Numbered from the stretch's first letter, positions 1 to 10,397 are shown. The stretch: 64,000 bases of DNA from Dietzia sp. JS16-p6b (GCF_003052165.1 NZ_CP024869.1:1088001-1152000), one strand, 5' to 3'. Made by a program: numbers and translations. The notes: generated from the sequence alone by a model not told the origin.

Positions 1-1248
<1,248 letters not shown>

Positions 1249-1258
1249 GGCGGGCGCA

Positions 1259-1636
1259 TCACCGGACGCCTGGTGTCTCGATGCAATAGCTGCGCACCTC
1301 AGCGATTCTCGCGGTCCTGGATGTGCTGGCGAAGCGCAGGACATGGCTGAAGTAGAGACGCCGTCCTCCTGCTTCCAGGTGGCCGTCGCACGACGCGACG
1401 CGACCGTGGGTGATGACGGAGACGACGTTGACACGCTCAGGGGTGAAGGCGGGACCGACCTCTCCGGCCGCCTCGGGGCCGCGGTAGATGCCGACGCCGA
1501 GGAGCGTCCAGGTCATGTCCTCGGCGAGCCACTCGGACACCGATTCCGTGTGTCCCGTGGCCCAGTTCACGGCGAAGTCGCCCACTATGCCCATCCGGGG
1601 GGCGTTCCCGCAGTCGGTCGGCAGGCTGATCTCCAT
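1259..1636 (-). CDS. SnoaL-like (NTF2-fold) domain protein
   Basis: About 125 residues beginning MEISLPTDCGN. The pattern of a polar N-terminus, then FAVNWATGHTESVSEWLAEDMTWTLLGVGIYRGPEAA, then a long beta region ending in residues that describe a solvent-exposed sheet, is that of the SnoaL-like/NTF2 superfamily, whose members are small ligand-binding proteins or enzymes. No specific reaction can be read from it. I chose the ATG at 1636 because AGGAGG stands a few bases upstream; a GTG at 1651 would instead overlap the stop of the upstream merR-type gene by four bases. It is the last gene of the disrupted GyrI-like/MerR operon. Confidence 0.72.
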   Translation of the reverse strand: MEISLPTDCGNAPRMGIVGDFAVNWATGHTESVSEWLAEDMTWTLLGVGIYRGPEAAGEVGPAFTPERVNVVSVITHGRVASCDGHLEAGGRRLYFSHVLRFASTSRTARIAEVRSYCIETPGVR

Positions 1637-1647
1637 CGCCCCTCCTG

Positions 1648-2469
1648 TCACCTCGTCATCTCGCGCACCGGTAGAGCGACCTCGCAGCGCGGCATCCGGC
1701 CCGGTGGCGCCGGCTCGTAGACCTCTCTCGGTGGCCCGGCGGGCGCGAGTCCGAGCTCGACGGCCCGACGGTGCACCGCCTCGAATGCGGTGAGGATGCG
1801 TGGGAACTGGACATCTGCGGTGGGCACCCCGGTGAACAACTCCACGTGCTCCTCCTCGACACGGTGCGCGCGGTCCGCGTCCTCGATCGGTACACAGACC
1901 TCGACGGGGCCGTCCGACTCCCAGCCGACCTGCCCGTGGTAGATCACGATGACCCGACCGCTCGCACCGCCTCGATCCTCCGCCAGGGACGACAGCCGGG
2001 TCGCGTTGTCCCGGATGACTCCGGGAAGATCCCTGGCCGCGGTGTGCCGCGTGGCGGACAGGAACGGGGTCCTGGGCACCACGCGGGTGGTGACGCCGGA
2101 TGTCGAGACCCCGGGTTGCCCGTCGACGTCCAACGACCCTGACGCGACCGCGTGCTGCAGGTACCGGGCCAGGGACTGTCGTCGGGCGTGCTGTTCGGAC
2201 TCGTGCTCACGGAAGTGCGCGATCAGCGCCGATTGCTCCTCCGGCGAGCGCTCCATGAGCGTGCGGATCTCGTCCAGTGGCATGTCGATCCGTCGAAGCA
2301 TGGTGATCAGTCGGGCCGCATCGATCTGAGCCGGGCTGTATCTCCGATAGCCGCTGTGAGGGTCGACGGTGTCAGGCGAGAGCAGCCCCTTGCGGTCGTA
2401 GAGCCGCAGCGCCTTGGGTGAGAGCCAGGTCGCCGCCGCGAACTGACCGATGGTCATCAACTCGGCCAT
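1648..2469 (-). CDS. MerR-family transcriptional regulator with GyrI-like effector domain
   Basis: 273 residues. Residues 4-72 form a MerR winged helix (MTIGQFAAATWLSPKALRLYDRKGL, then SGYRRYSPAQIDAARLITMLRRIDMPLDEI), followed by a helical dimerisation stretch rich in E, Q and R (about 85-105). Residues from about 125 to the end (VPRTPFLSATRH through EVYEPAP) look like the GyrI/BmrR small-molecule-binding fold, so this is a BmrR-type, probably drug- or hydrophobe-responsive, activator. It starts 40 bases downstream of the stop of an interrupted GyrI-like gene on the same strand. That suggests a former operon in which sensor-fold proteins were made together. Its own promoter may now be IS-derived or lost. 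Confidence 0.88.
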   Translation of the reverse strand: MAELMTIGQFAAATWLSPKALRLYDRKGLLSPDTVDPHSGYRRYSPAQIDAARLITMLRRIDMPLDEIRTLMERSPEEQSALIAHFREHESEQHARRQSLARYLQHAVASGSLDVDGQPGVSTSGVTTRVVPRTPFLSATRHTAARDLPGVIRDNATRLSSLAEDRGGASGRVIVIYHGQVGWESDGPVEVCVPIEDADRAHRVEEEHVELFTGVPTADVQFPRILTAFEAVHRRAVELGLAPAGPPREVYEPAPPGRMPRCEVALPVREMTR

Positions 2470-2509
2470 GATTCACCCACCGGGCGAGTGTAGTGGCGCC
2501 GCTCTCACC

Positions 2510-2655
2510 TCAGATCGTCTTGTACACAAGCTCCGTCACCCACGTCGAGGGGTCCGGGTGGACACCCGGGTCGGTGAGGAAGTGCTCGGCGTGGCCCGTC
2601 CAGGGTGCTCCGCTGCCGTCCCGGCGCTCACCGAGAGGGTGTCCGTGCGCGTCGG
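2510..2655 (-). pseudogene. GyrI-like domain protein, 3' fragment (cut by IS21 element)
   Basis: On the minus strand this stretch continues exactly in frame from the 5' fragment at 5261-5624 once the IS element and one 6-bp target copy are removed. The joined frame reads EWADAHGHPLGERRDGSG and ends WVTELVYKTI followed by TGA at 2510-2512, the typical terminal strand of AraC/GyrI effector-binding domains. The rejoined gene is 504 bases, 167 residues. On its own the fragment has no start codon and is not expected to be translated. Confidence 0.88.
2650..2655. repeat. Left target-site duplication of the IS21 element
   Basis: CGTCGG immediately left of the element (2650-2655) is repeated immediately right of it (5261-5266). 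IS21-family insertion typically duplicates 4-8 bp. Removing the element plus one copy restores an open frame across the junction, so this is the true insertion point. Confidence 0.9.
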
Positions 2656-2711
2656 TGGCGCGTAGGGCTACTCGGTTGCGCGAGTCCACGGAGTTGGTAG
2701 CGCTGTTCTGG
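2656..2711. repeat. Left terminal inverted repeat of the IS21 element
   Basis: Compared without gaps to the reverse complement of 5205-5260, 39 of 56 positions match. The matches come in blocks: TGGCGCGTAGGGC at the tip, GGTTGCGC, TCCA, GGTAGC and TTCTGG. Blocked, multi-site ends are usual for IS21 elements, where they are transposase-binding sites. Confidence 0.85.
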
Positions 2712-2760
2712 GGGGTCGGTTGCGGCCCCTGCTTCTGGGCGGGGCCGCAGCCGCTGGCGT

Positions 2761-3531
2761 TTACTCCCAGTAGCCGTCGGTGGTGCGAGCCTGGTCTTGG
2801 CGCTGTCGGCGCATATCGATCTGGCCGAGGTTGATCGTCCGCGCGTTGTTGGCCAGACGGTTGACGATGGAGTCAGCGGCGACCCGGTCGGGTAGTTCTG
2901 CGACCCAGTGGGCCGGTCCTGTCTGCGAGGCGATCATCGTCGGCAGGCGGTGTTCTCGGTTGGCCAGAATGGCGAACAGGTCGGAGGCGGCGTCGCTGTC
3001 GATGCCGACGGTGAGAAAGTCGTCGATGATCAGCAGATCGGTGTTCGACAGATCGTTGAGCAGCTTCTGGTGTGCGATCCCGTCGGCGCGGGTGATGACC
3101 AATTGCCGTGCGAGCGAGTCCATTCTGGCGTAGGTGACGGCGTGGCCGTTGTGGCAGGCGGCGATGCCGATGGCGCAGGCCAGGTACGTTTTTCCTCCTC
3201 CGGTTGGGGAGATGACCAGCAGGTTCGTGGGGTCGGCGGCCCAGTCGTGGGCGGCGTAGCGTTTCATCCGCACCGGGTTGATCCCTCGGCCCTCCCGGTA
3301 GTCGAGCTCGGCGACATTCGCCTCCGGGATCGGCAACCCGGCGGCCCGGATGAGTTTGTCGACCTTGTGTGCCCGGCGATCTTCGAGGGCATCATCCACG
3401 GCGGTGAGGAACAGTTGCTCGGGGGTCAGCTCGTCGTTGGCTTCGTCGCCGATGAGCTGCTCCAGCCGGGCGGCGACCCTGGTCACGCGCAGGGCGCGGA
3501 ACTTGTCGTAGTCGATGTCGGTGAACGTCAC
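2761..3531 (-). CDS. istB: IS21-family helper ATPase IstB
   Basis: 256 residues, normal IstB length. It is a DnaA/DnaC-like AAA+ ATPase that selects the target and stimulates the IstA transposase. Walker A is SPTGGGKTY (residues 109-117); Walker B is DLLIIDDF (about 165-172). The start is a GTG whose last two bases overlap the istA stop (GTGA at 3531-3528), so the two are translationally coupled. An open frame continues upstream to 4302, but that part is a shadow of istA. Confidence 0.94.
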   Translation of the reverse strand: MTFTDIDYDKFRALRVTRVAARLEQLIGDEANDELTPEQLFLTAVDDALEDRRAHKVDKLIRAAGLPIPEANVAELDYREGRGINPVRMKRYAAHDWAADPTNLLVISPTGGGKTYLACAIGIAACHNGHAVTYARMDSLARQLVITRADGIAHQKLLNDLSNTDLLIIDDFLTVGIDSDAASDLFAILANREHRLPTMIASQTGPAHWVAELPDRVAADSIVNRLANNARTINLGQIDMRRQRQDQARTTDGYWE

Positions 3532-5117
3532 TGCCCTGCCCCCTGACTGCCGATTTCGTAGTGGGAGGCGTCGCGGACGTAGACCTCGGGTCCGGGTTCT
3601 CGGGTCTCGGTGTGTTTGCGGGTTGAGGCTGCGGGCCTGATGGTCCTGGGCGCCTTGGCATCGGAGTCGATCGCGGCCATCAGTCGCTTGAGGGTGGTGT
3701 AGGTGGGATAGCCGCCGCGGGCCAGGAGTTCTCCGCAGGCGGCCTCGAGGCGCTGTCGGTTCTTCTTGCCGAGTCCGCCCAGGATGTTCTGGCAGTCCAG
3801 ATACCCCTGGGCCTCGATCTGGTGGCGGTCCAGGATCTGCTCGATCACCTCCTGGGTGGCCGGACCGAAGCTGCGGGCGCGATCGCTGAACCAGGTCCTG
3901 GACCATAGGCCGTCGATGTCGCGGTGCTTGTCTGGCACGTGCTCGGCGAGCGTGGAGTACTGGCCCTTGCGGCCGCTCAGCCGCGGGTGCTCGCAGACGA
4001 CTTCGTTGCCGTTGAACACCGTGACTCGGCTCGAGGTCAGCCGAACCCGCAGCAGCTGCCCGGCCAGCGAGTACGGCACTGAGTAATGCTGGTAGTCGGC
4101 GGTGATGTGGTAGTTGCGGGCGGCCTTGAGCTGCTTCCAGGCCACCTCCTCGAACCGGGCATCCGGCAGGGCTGTGAGCAGGTGCTGCTCCTCGGTTTCG
4201 AAGCGCTCCCACCGGGTGGAATCGTCGGCTCGCCTCAGGTCGCGGTTGACCTCGCGCACCCGCTCGTCGATCGCCTCGTTGAGCTCGGACACCGAGAACC
4301 ACGTCTCGCCCTCGAGATAGCCGATGACGCGTAGGTTCACCACGTTCACCGCGGACTCTGCGGCAGCCTTATCCCTTGGTTTCTTGGCTCTAGCTGGGAC
4401 GATGGCGCACTGGTAATGGTCGGCCAGCTGCTGGTAGCGGGCGTTGACGACCCGCTCTGCATCGCCCTTGTGTCGTTGGTGCGTCGAGGTGGTCGGATTG
4501 TCGGGAACCACCAGCTGGGGCACGCCCCCGAAGAAGGCGAATGCTTGGACGTGGGCGTCCAGCCAGGCCTCGGACTTCATGTCCGGATACGCCCGGCAGA
4601 ACACCGCGCCCGAGTACGGCAGGACCGCCACGAACAAGTAGGCCTTGACCACTACGCCGTCGGCCCGGTCCACCACGTCGAGGGTGTCCCCGGCCCAGTC
4701 CACGTGCATCGCCCGGCCCGGCTCGTGGCGCAGGACCGCGACCAGGTCATTCGTTCGCGCCCACTCGGAGAACAGGGCGCAGTACTGCGCGTATCCGTAC
4801 TTTTTCTTCCCCGTGCCGGCGGCATCGGCGTACCGACGCCACCCTTGCAGCAAGGTGAAGTGGCGACGGTGCTTGAGCGCTTGGAGTACAGATTCGAATT
4901 CCGGCCGCTCGTACTCATCCGAGACCCGCCGTCGCCCGTCGGGGAACCATCCGGCGACCTCCGCATCCGAGACGCCCTCCACTGAGGTGATGCCGTTCAT
5001 TCCGATCACCTGCTTGGCCCGCGCGACGTCACGGTGCGAGCAGCCCGCCGTCTCCACGACCTCCCGGTAGCTGCGGCCCTGGAGCAACAGCGCCATAATC
5101 CTTCGGTAATCCGCCAC
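3528..5117 (-). CDS. istA: IS21-family transposase IstA
   Basis: 529 residues. The N-terminal helix-turn-helix (YRRIMALLLQGRSYREVVETAGCSHRDVARAK) is followed by an rve-type RNase H-fold core with the catalytic triad D140 (MHVDWAGD), D206 (VVPDNPTT) and E254 (KAAAESAV). It cuts and joins the element ends. It has full length with no frameshift. The start is GTG at 5117, within 145 bases of the right end of the element. Confidence 0.95.
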   Translation of the reverse strand: MADYRRIMALLLQGRSYREVVETAGCSHRDVARAKQVIGMNGITSVEGVSDAEVAGWFPDGRRRVSDEYERPEFESVLQALKHRRHFTLLQGWRRYADAAGTGKKKYGYAQYCALFSEWARTNDLVAVLRHEPGRAMHVDWAGDTLDVVDRADGVVVKAYLFVAVLPYSGAVFCRAYPDMKSEAWLDAHVQAFAFFGGVPQLVVPDNPTTSTHQRHKGDAERVVNARYQQLADHYQCAIVPARAKKPRDKAAAESAVNVVNLRVIGYLEGETWFSVSELNEAIDERVREVNRDLRRADDSTRWERFETEEQHLLTALPDARFEEVAWKQLKAARNYHITADYQHYSVPYSLAGQLLRVRLTSSRVTVFNGNEVVCEHPRLSGRKGQYSTLAEHVPDKHRDIDGLWSRTWFSDRARSFGPATQEVIEQILDRHQIEAQGYLDCQNILGGLGKKNRQRLEAACGELLARGGYPTYTTLKRLMAAIDSDAKAPRTIRPAASTRKHTETREPGPEVYVRDASHYEIGSQGAGQ

Positions 5118-5204
5118 GGATCCCGCCTCTCATGCCACGAACGACGACACCCCTTGTGCCGTCGCCCTCAGCCGAGCACACACCAACCCGCCGCTACCGG
5201 GTAT

Positions 5205-5260
5205 CCAGAATCTTGCTACCGGGTCGATGGATCTGCGCAACCATCAGGCCCTACGCGCCA
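5205..5260. repeat. Right terminal inverted repeat of the IS21 element
   Basis: Reverse-complement partner of 2656-2711; the tip reads GCCCTACGCGCCA on the plus strand. It lies upstream of istA, so it probably also holds the transposase promoter. Confidence 0.85.
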
Positions 5261-5266
5261 CGTCGG
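5261..5266. repeat. Right target-site duplication of the IS21 element
   Basis: CGTCGG, identical to 2650-2655 on the other side of the element. Confidence 0.9.
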
Positions 5267-5624
5267 CCCATTCCTGCACCCTCACGTGGGCGGCGGGTAT
5301 CTCGTCGGGCTCTCCCACGTGGCGACCGACCACGTATTCCCCGGCGGGCAGGCTTCCCGCCACCAGACCGTTCGTTGGCTCGACCGCCTCGGCCACAGGC
5401 ACGGCGACTGTCAGGTCGACCGGTTCCCCGGGAGCGCCGACGTTCCGGTAGATGTACAGCGGACCACTCCGCGGCGCGATGCCGTGGTCCGCGAGCCACT
5501 GGTAGACGAGGGGGATCATCTCGTTCGGACCGCCGGGTGAACCGAACTCGGAGAACCGGGCCGTGACGGCCATGCCGACATAATGGGTCTCCGGGCGGTC
5601 CTGCGGTGTGATCTCCAAGCCCAT
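5261..5624 (-). pseudogene. GyrI-like small-molecule-binding protein, 5' fragment (cut by IS21 element)
   Basis: It starts at ATG 5624 (MGLEITPQDRPETHYVGMAV) with AGAGGAG upstream. It reads about 121 codons of a GyrI-like/AraC effector-binding fold (VYQWLADHG, PLYIYRNVG, VAVPVAEAV, SLPAGEYVVGRHVG), then enters the IS end and stops after a few foreign codons at 5244. The missing C-terminal 46 residues are at 2510-2649. Stand-alone GyrI-like proteins bind hydrophobic ligands or inhibit gyrase; no specific ligand can be named. Without its last strand the truncated product is probably non-functional. Confidence 0.88.
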
Positions 5625-5750
5625 CGGGTGCTCCTCTGATCGGTGTCGTGACGGCGGAGAGCCGCCTGGACCCACTCCACCGCCTCCCCCAGGGGCAAGG
5701 TCAAGCGGGGCCCACCGGGCGGGCGATCCGACCGGCTCGACTGCCGTGCC

Positions 5751-5812
5751 CCGACCACCTGTCCCGGGGCGACGACCGTCGCCGACCACCTGTCCCGGGG
5801 CGACGACCGTCC
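5751..5812. repeat. Two tandem 31-bp repeats
   Basis: 5751-5781 and 5782-5812 are identical except for the last base. Each contains CCTGTCCCGGGGCGACGACC. They lie immediately downstream of the stop of the FecB-like gene (minus strand, 5817), so they may act in 3'-end formation, but I see no U-rich tail. Confidence 0.85.
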
Positions 5813-5816
5813 CCGT

Positions 5817-6980
5817 CTAGCCGTCCGGGGCGATCCCGTTGATGGAACTCCTGATGTCGTCGAGGACCGCTCGTGCGGCCACCGGACCGGAGCCCTCCCA
5901 CACGGCCCGGTCCACCACGAACATGCGGCGGGCCCCCACCGCGTCGAGGTCCGTCCACCGCTCGGTGGCGAACGCCTCCCGCGCGGACTTCTCGGAGCGG
6001 TCACTGCCACCCACCACGGCGAAGATCACGTCCCCGCCCAGTTCGTCACCCACCGGAGGCGACTCCGGGGCGGGCCCGATCCGCTGTCCGTCCCGGGTGC
6101 GCTGGGCGGGGGGCCGGCCGGCACCGACGGCCTCGAGCATGAGGCTGCCGAGTGTGTCCGGCCGTTGGACCTCGATCTCGCCCCCGTCGGAGACGGAGAC
6201 GAGCGAGACCCAGGTGTCTCTCGGGGTGGTCGCGTCCGCGGTGAACCGCGCCCGGTCGATCACATCCAACAGGAGGTCTCCGCCGGCCGTGGGGCGACCG
6301 TAGGCGTCGGCGATCGCCTCGGTGCTCTCGGCCCAGTTCAGGCTCCGCGCGTCGTAGACGACGGTCGGCGCGACAGCCGACAACGCCCGTGCCAGATCGG
6401 GGTCGGGATCGGGGGAGTCGGCCAGCACGATGAGATCGGGGTTCAGGTCCCGGGCGGCGTTCGCGGCGGCATCCGCGTCGAAGTCGGCGCCCTCGGCCCG
6501 CCAGTCGCCGGCGATACCGAGGTCGGGCAGTCCCACCAGGTTCGCGGGGAGGTAGACGTCGGCATCGTGGGGCAGTCCGGAGGTCCCCACGACGAGGTCC
6601 TGCAGGCCCAGAGCGCACGCCACGTCCACGGCCCCGCTGCCGAGGGCCAGGATCCGTTCCGGAGAGCGGGGGACCTCCACCGTCGCCTCGGCAGGATCCG
6701 TGGACGCGACCTCTCGGACCCCGTTTCCGGGGAACTCGGCCGGCACCGGTGCGGGCGCGCACGATTCCTCCGGCTCGGCCGAGCGTTGGAGCTCCGCACC
6801 GGCCATCCGGGAGGGGGTCGTGGTGACGGGGTGCTCGACCATGTCGACGGGGGAGGGCCCGCACCCGGAGAGCGCCAGACCGGCGACGAGGGCCCCCGCG
6901 ATGCCGACCGAGACCCTCGCGGGGGTGGAAGGGTACCCCCGTCCGCGATGGCGGAGACGGCCCGGCGCGTGATCGGTCAT
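5817..6980 (-). CDS. fecB: Iron-siderophore-type ABC transporter substrate-binding lipoprotein
   Basis: 387 residues with a lipoprotein signal: basic N-terminus, hydrophobic stretch 22-39 and lipobox LALSGC with Cys40. The mature part is a periplasmic-binding-protein type 2 (FecB/FhuD/TroA-like) fold, with the first-lobe signature [23 protein letters not shown] near residue 110 and [15 protein letters not shown] near 180. The family binds ferric siderophores or other metal chelates outside the membrane. No permease or ATPase gene is adjacent, as is also the case for mycobacterial fecB, which has the same neighbours nrdF and ctaD. The ligand is inferred from family only. Confidence 0.85.
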   Translation of the reverse strand: MTDHAPGRLRHRGRGYPSTPARVSVGIAGALVAGLALSGCGPSPVDMVEHPVTTTPSRMAGAELQRSAEPEESCAPAPVPAEFPGNGVREVASTDPAEATVEVPRSPERILALGSGAVDVACALGLQDLVVGTSGLPHDADVYLPANLVGLPDLGIAGDWRAEGADFDADAAANAARDLNPDLIVLADSPDPDPDLARALSAVAPTVVYDARSLNWAESTEAIADAYGRPTAGGDLLLDVIDRARFTADATTPRDTWVSLVSVSDGGEIEVQRPDTLGSLMLEAVGAGRPPAQRTRDGQRIGPAPESPPVGDELGGDVIFAVVGGSDRSEKSAREAFATERWTDLDAVGARRMFVVDRAVWEGSGPVAARAVLDDIRSSINGIAPDG

Positions 6981-7230
6981 GCAGCAGAGCCTAGGAGATG
7001 GGTGCTCAGCGTGGTCAAAGAGGAGGTCGCGGCGGGTCGGAGGGCGATCCCGGGCGTGTCGTCACGAAAGCGGATCACCGCAGATGACCCACCCCGACGA
7101 GTTCGGCGGGGTGAGTGGTGGGCGCTCTCAGCGGAGGGTTAGGATTGCCCTCACGCACTATTCCTTTGCGTTCGACGTGGGGTCGGTGGTTCGACCCGCG
7201 GCGTCGGGTGAGGCGTTCAGGAGGACCCTT

Positions 7231-8991
7231 ATGACCGCAGTGGCCCCCAAGCCGGTCGACGATCTCGACCATCCGCCGGGCGAACCCACGGGCTCCGCCC
7301 GGCCGGGCTCGTTCGTGTGGAAGATGATGACGACGACCGATCACAAGCTGCTCGGCCTGATGTACATCGTCACCTGTTTCGTCTTCTTCTTCATCGGCGG
7401 GCTCATGGCCCTGCTCATCCGGGCGGAGCTCTTCGTCCCGGGCATGCAGTTCCTGTCCAACGAGCAGTTCAACCAGCTGTTCACCATGCACGGCACGGTC
7501 ATGCTGCTGCTGTACGGAACCCCGATCGTGGTCGGGTTCGCGAACTACATCATGCCGCTGCAGATCGGCGCCCCCGACGTCGCCTTCCCGCGACTGAACG
7601 CCCTGGGCTACTGGCTGTTCACGGCGGGCGGCATCATCATGCTCTCCGGGTTCATCACCCCGGGCGGTGCGGCCGCGTTCGGCTGGACCATGTACATGCC
7701 GCTCGCCGACAAGATCCACTCGCCGGCCGTCGGCGCGGACCTGTGGATCCTCGGCGTGGGCATCGGCGGTATCGGCACCATCCTCGGCGCCGTCAACTTC
7801 GTCACCACGATCATCTGCCTCCGCGGGCCGGGCATGACCATGTTCCGTATGCCGATCTTCACCTGGAACATCCTGGTGGCGTCGGTGCTGATCCTCCTGA
7901 TCTTCCCGCTCCTCACCGCCGCCGCCCTCGGCGTCTTCTACGACCGCCAGTTCGGTGGTCGCATCTACGATCCGGGCAACGGTGGTGCCATCCTGTGGCA
8001 GCACCTGTTCTGGTTCTTCGGCCACCCCGAGGTGTACGTTCTCGCCCTCCCGTTCTTCGGCATCGTCTCCGAGGTCTTCCCGGTCTTCTCCCGCAAGCCG
8101 CTCTTCGGCTACGCCGGTCTGATCTTCGCGACCCTCGCGATCGCCGCGCTGTCCATGGCGGTGTGGGCGCACCACATGTTCGTCACCGGCGCCGTCCTCC
8201 TGCCGTTCTTCTCCTTCATGACGTTCCTCATCGCCGTTCCCACGGGTGTGAAGTTCTTCAACTGGATCGGCACGATGTGGCGCGGGAAGATGACCTTCGA
8301 GACGCCGATGGTCTTCGCGCTCGGCTTCATCGTGACCTTCCTCTTCGGTGGTCTGACCGGCATCATGATGGCCGCGGCGCCGATCGACTTCCACATCTCG
8401 GACACGTACTTCATCGTCGCGCACTTCCACTACACGCTCTTCGGCACCATCGTGTTCGCGACGTTCGCCGGCGTGTACTTCTGGTTCCCCAAGATGACGG
8501 GCCGGATGCTCGACGAGAAGCTGGGCAAGCTGCACTTCTGGCTGATGTTCATCGGCTTCCACACCACGTTCCTCGTGCAGCACTGGCTCGGCAACCAGGG
8601 CATGGCCCGTCGCTACGCCGACTACCTGGCGACGGACAACTTCACCGTCCTCAACCAGATCTCGACCATCGGGTCGTTCATCCTCGGCATCGCGATGCTT
8701 CCGTTCATCTGGAACGTCATCAAGAGCTGGCGCTACGGCGAGATCGTCACCGTCGACGACCCGTGGGGTGCGGGCAACTCGCTCGAGTGGGCGACCTCGT
8801 GCCCGCCGCCGCGTCACAACTTCGTGACCCTGCCCCGGATCCGCTCCGAGCGCCCGGCGTTCGAGCTCCACTACCCGCACATGAGTGAGCGCATGCGCGC
8901 AGAGGCCCACGTCGGTGGCCGGGCCGCGGCCCAGGACCCGGCCGCCGTCAAGGACGTCGCCGAGCGCGGCACGTCACCGCAGAAGGGCTGA
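7231..8991 (+). CDS. ctaD: Cytochrome c oxidase subunit I (aa3-type)
   Basis: 586 residues, 12 predicted membrane helices, the catalytic subunit of the terminal oxidase. The heme/copper ligand motifs are present: FTMHGTVM (heme a His), [11 protein letters not shown] (CuB His and cross-linked Tyr), WAHHMF (CuB His pair) and HFHYTLFG (heme a3/a His pair). The start at ATG 7231 is chosen because CAGGAGGA precedes it; the frame is open further upstream but without coding character. The serB gene follows, the usual actinobacterial order. Roughly 250 bases separate it from the divergent fecB-like gene and should hold both promoters. Confidence 0.97.
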   Translation: MTAVAPKPVDDLDHPPGEPTGSARPGSFVWKMMTTTDHKLLGLMYIVTCFVFFFIGGLMALLIRAELFVPGMQFLSNEQFNQLFTMHGTVMLLLYGTPIVVGFANYIMPLQIGAPDVAFPRLNALGYWLFTAGGIIMLSGFITPGGAAAFGWTMYMPLADKIHSPAVGADLWILGVGIGGIGTILGAVNFVTTIICLRGPGMTMFRMPIFTWNILVASVLILLIFPLLTAAALGVFYDRQFGGRIYDPGNGGAILWQHLFWFFGHPEVYVLALPFFGIVSEVFPVFSRKPLFGYAGLIFATLAIAALSMAVWAHHMFVTGAVLLPFFSFMTFLIAVPTGVKFFNWIGTMWRGKMTFETPMVFALGFIVTFLFGGLTGIMMAAAPIDFHISDTYFIVAHFHYTLFGTIVFATFAGVYFWFPKMTGRMLDEKLGKLHFWLMFIGFHTTFLVQHWLGNQGMARRYADYLATDNFTVLNQISTIGSFILGIAMLPFIWNVIKSWRYGEIVTVDDPWGAGNSLEWATSCPPPRHNFVTLPRIRSERPAFELHYPHMSERMRAEAHVGGRAAAQDPAAVKDVAERGTSPQKG

Positions 8992-9031
8992 CCCGGCCGC
9001 CCGTACTCACCCACGGGCTCCGGTCCCCGCA

Positions 9032-9067
9032 GAACCCCGTCGGTAGGCTCGCCCTCCGGCGGGGTTC
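9032..9067 (+). terminator. Possible hairpin downstream of ctaD
   Basis: GAACCCCG (9032-9039) pairs with CGGGGTTC (9060-9067) across a 20-base loop. It stands 40 bases after the ctaD stop, before serB. There is no T-run, so it is a weak or Rho-assisted terminator at best. Confidence 0.35.
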
Positions 9068-9167
9068 GGCGCGTGTCGCCCCGGACCCTTCACCACCGGC
9101 CTCGGTCTGAACCCGCCTCCCGGACACCAGGACCACCCGCCAGATCAAGCACTCGTCAGGAGCACAC

Positions 9168-10397
9168 GTGAGCACCCCCGGCACCCCGGCACTCCTCACC
9201 GTCACCGGCCCCGACCGGCCGGGTGTCACCGCGAGGGTCATGTCGGTCCTCGCCTCCCACCACGCCGACCTGGTGGACGTGGAACAGGTCGTCGTCAACG
9301 GGCACCTCTCCCTCGGCCTCATGGTCCGGGTGGAGTCGGATGCCGATGTCGTGACCGTGGTCCGCGAGCTCACCGAGCAGATCCACGAACTGGGGATGCA
9401 ACTCGAGGTCCAGTTCGACGACATCGCGCCTCCCACCCCGCCCTCCACCCACGCGGTGGTGATCCTCGGCAGCCCGGTCACCGCGTCGGCGTTCTCCGCG
9501 GTATCGGGGTCACTCGCGTCGATCGGCGCGAACATCGACACGATCCGGGGGATCGCCGACTACCCCGTCACGGGTCTGGAACTGCATGTCTCGACGGCCG
9601 GTCGCGACGCCGCGGACGACGCGCGACTGCGCGAAGCGATGGCACCCCTGTCGGACGCGCACGGAGTCGACATCTCGGTGGACGGCGCCGGCCTGGGACG
9701 CCGCTCCAAGCGCCTGGTGGTGTTCGACGTGGACTCCACGCTGGTCCAGGGCGAGGTCATCGAGATGCTGGCAGCACACGCGGGCAGGGAGGCCGAGGTC
9801 CGTGCGGTCACCGAGCGCGCGATGCGGGGTGAGTTGGACTTCGCCCAGTCGCTCCACGAACGGGTGGCCACGCTCAAGGGGTTGCCGGCCGACGTCCTCG
9901 ACGAGGTCGCGGCGAATATCGTGCTGACCCCGGGCGCGCGCACGACCATCCGCACCCTCAAGCGACTGGGCATCCGCTGCGGTGTGGTGTCGGGCGGGTT
10001 CATCCAGGTGATCGCGGGTCTCGCCGAGGAGCTGGGGCTCGACTTCGCTCGGGCCAACACGCTCGAGATCGAGGACGGGGTGCTCACCGGCCGGGTCGTC
10101 GGCGAGGTGGTGGACCGGGAGGCCAAGGCCGAGTACCTGCGCCAGTTCGCCGAGGAGCTCGGCATCTCGCTGAGCCAGACCGTCGCCGTGGGGGACGGGG
10201 CGAACGACATCGACATGCTCTCCGCCGCGGGGCTGGGGATCGCGTTCTGCGCCAAGCCCGCTCTGCGTGAAGTGGCCGACGCGTCTCTGTCCAAGCCGTT
10301 CCTCGACACGGTCCTGTTCGTCCTCGGCATCACGCGCGATGAGATCGAGGCGGCCGACACCGCCGCCGGAACCTATCGCCGCGTTCCGCTCGAGTGA
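9168..10397 (+). CDS. serB: Phosphoserine phosphatase with tandem ACT domains
   Basis: 409 residues. Two ACT-type regulatory domains (about 5-85 and 95-170, e.g. LLTVTGPDRPGVTARVMSVLASH) precede a HAD phosphatase domain. That domain has the nucleophile and acid D187/D189 in VVFDVDSTLV, a Ser/Thr motif near GVVSGGFIQV and the Mg-binding VGDGANDIDML. It hydrolyses phosphoserine in the last step of serine synthesis; the ACT pair fits SerB2-type amino-acid feedback. The GTG start at 9168 has AGGAG upstream. Its stop overlaps the next gene by four bases (GTGA). Confidence 0.95.
   Translation: MSTPGTPALLTVTGPDRPGVTARVMSVLASHHADLVDVEQVVVNGHLSLGLMVRVESDADVVTVVRELTEQIHELGMQLEVQFDDIAPPTPPSTHAVVILGSPVTASAFSAVSGSLASIGANIDTIRGIADYPVTGLELHVSTAGRDAADDARLREAMAPLSDAHGVDISVDGAGLGRRSKRLVVFDVDSTLVQGEVIEMLAAHAGREAEVRAVTERAMRGELDFAQSLHERVATLKGLPADVLDEVAANIVLTPGARTTIRTLKRLGIRCGVVSGGFIQVIAGLAEELGLDFARANTLEIEDGVLTGRVVGEVVDREAKAEYLRQFAEELGISLSQTVAVGDGANDIDMLSAAGLGIAFCAKPALREVADASLSKPFLDTVLFVLGITRDEIEAADTAAGTYRRVPLE

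Larger units (their letters stand above)
2656..5260 (-). mobile_element. Complete IS21-family insertion sequence (2605 bp)
   Basis: The element carries istA and istB on the minus strand, has imperfect terminal inverted repeats of about 56 bp beginning TGGCGCGTAGGGC at both ends, and is flanked by the 6-bp direct repeat CGTCGG. Both genes look intact, with the IstA DDE residues and IstB Walker motifs in place, so the copy may still be mobile. It sits inside a GyrI-like gene. The boundaries come from my own alignment of the two ends and are supported by the restored reading frame of the target gene. Confidence 0.93.

Noticed and set aside
2761-4302. Long minus-strand frame joining istB to upstream sequence
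   Set aside because: The upstream half is another frame of istA. The real istB start is the GTG overlapping the istA stop at 3531.
7136-7160. Possible DtxR/IdeR iron box upstream of ctaD (TTAGGATTGCCCT)
   Set aside because: Only the first half resembles the TTAGGTTAG consensus; there is no dyad. It is more likely a TAGGAT promoter element.
7075-8910. Open frame of 611 codons on the minus strand opposite ctaD
   Set aside because: It is an antisense shadow of a GC-rich gene, with highly repetitive R/E/D/H composition, no domain and no ribosome-binding site. ctaD on the other strand has all catalytic motifs.
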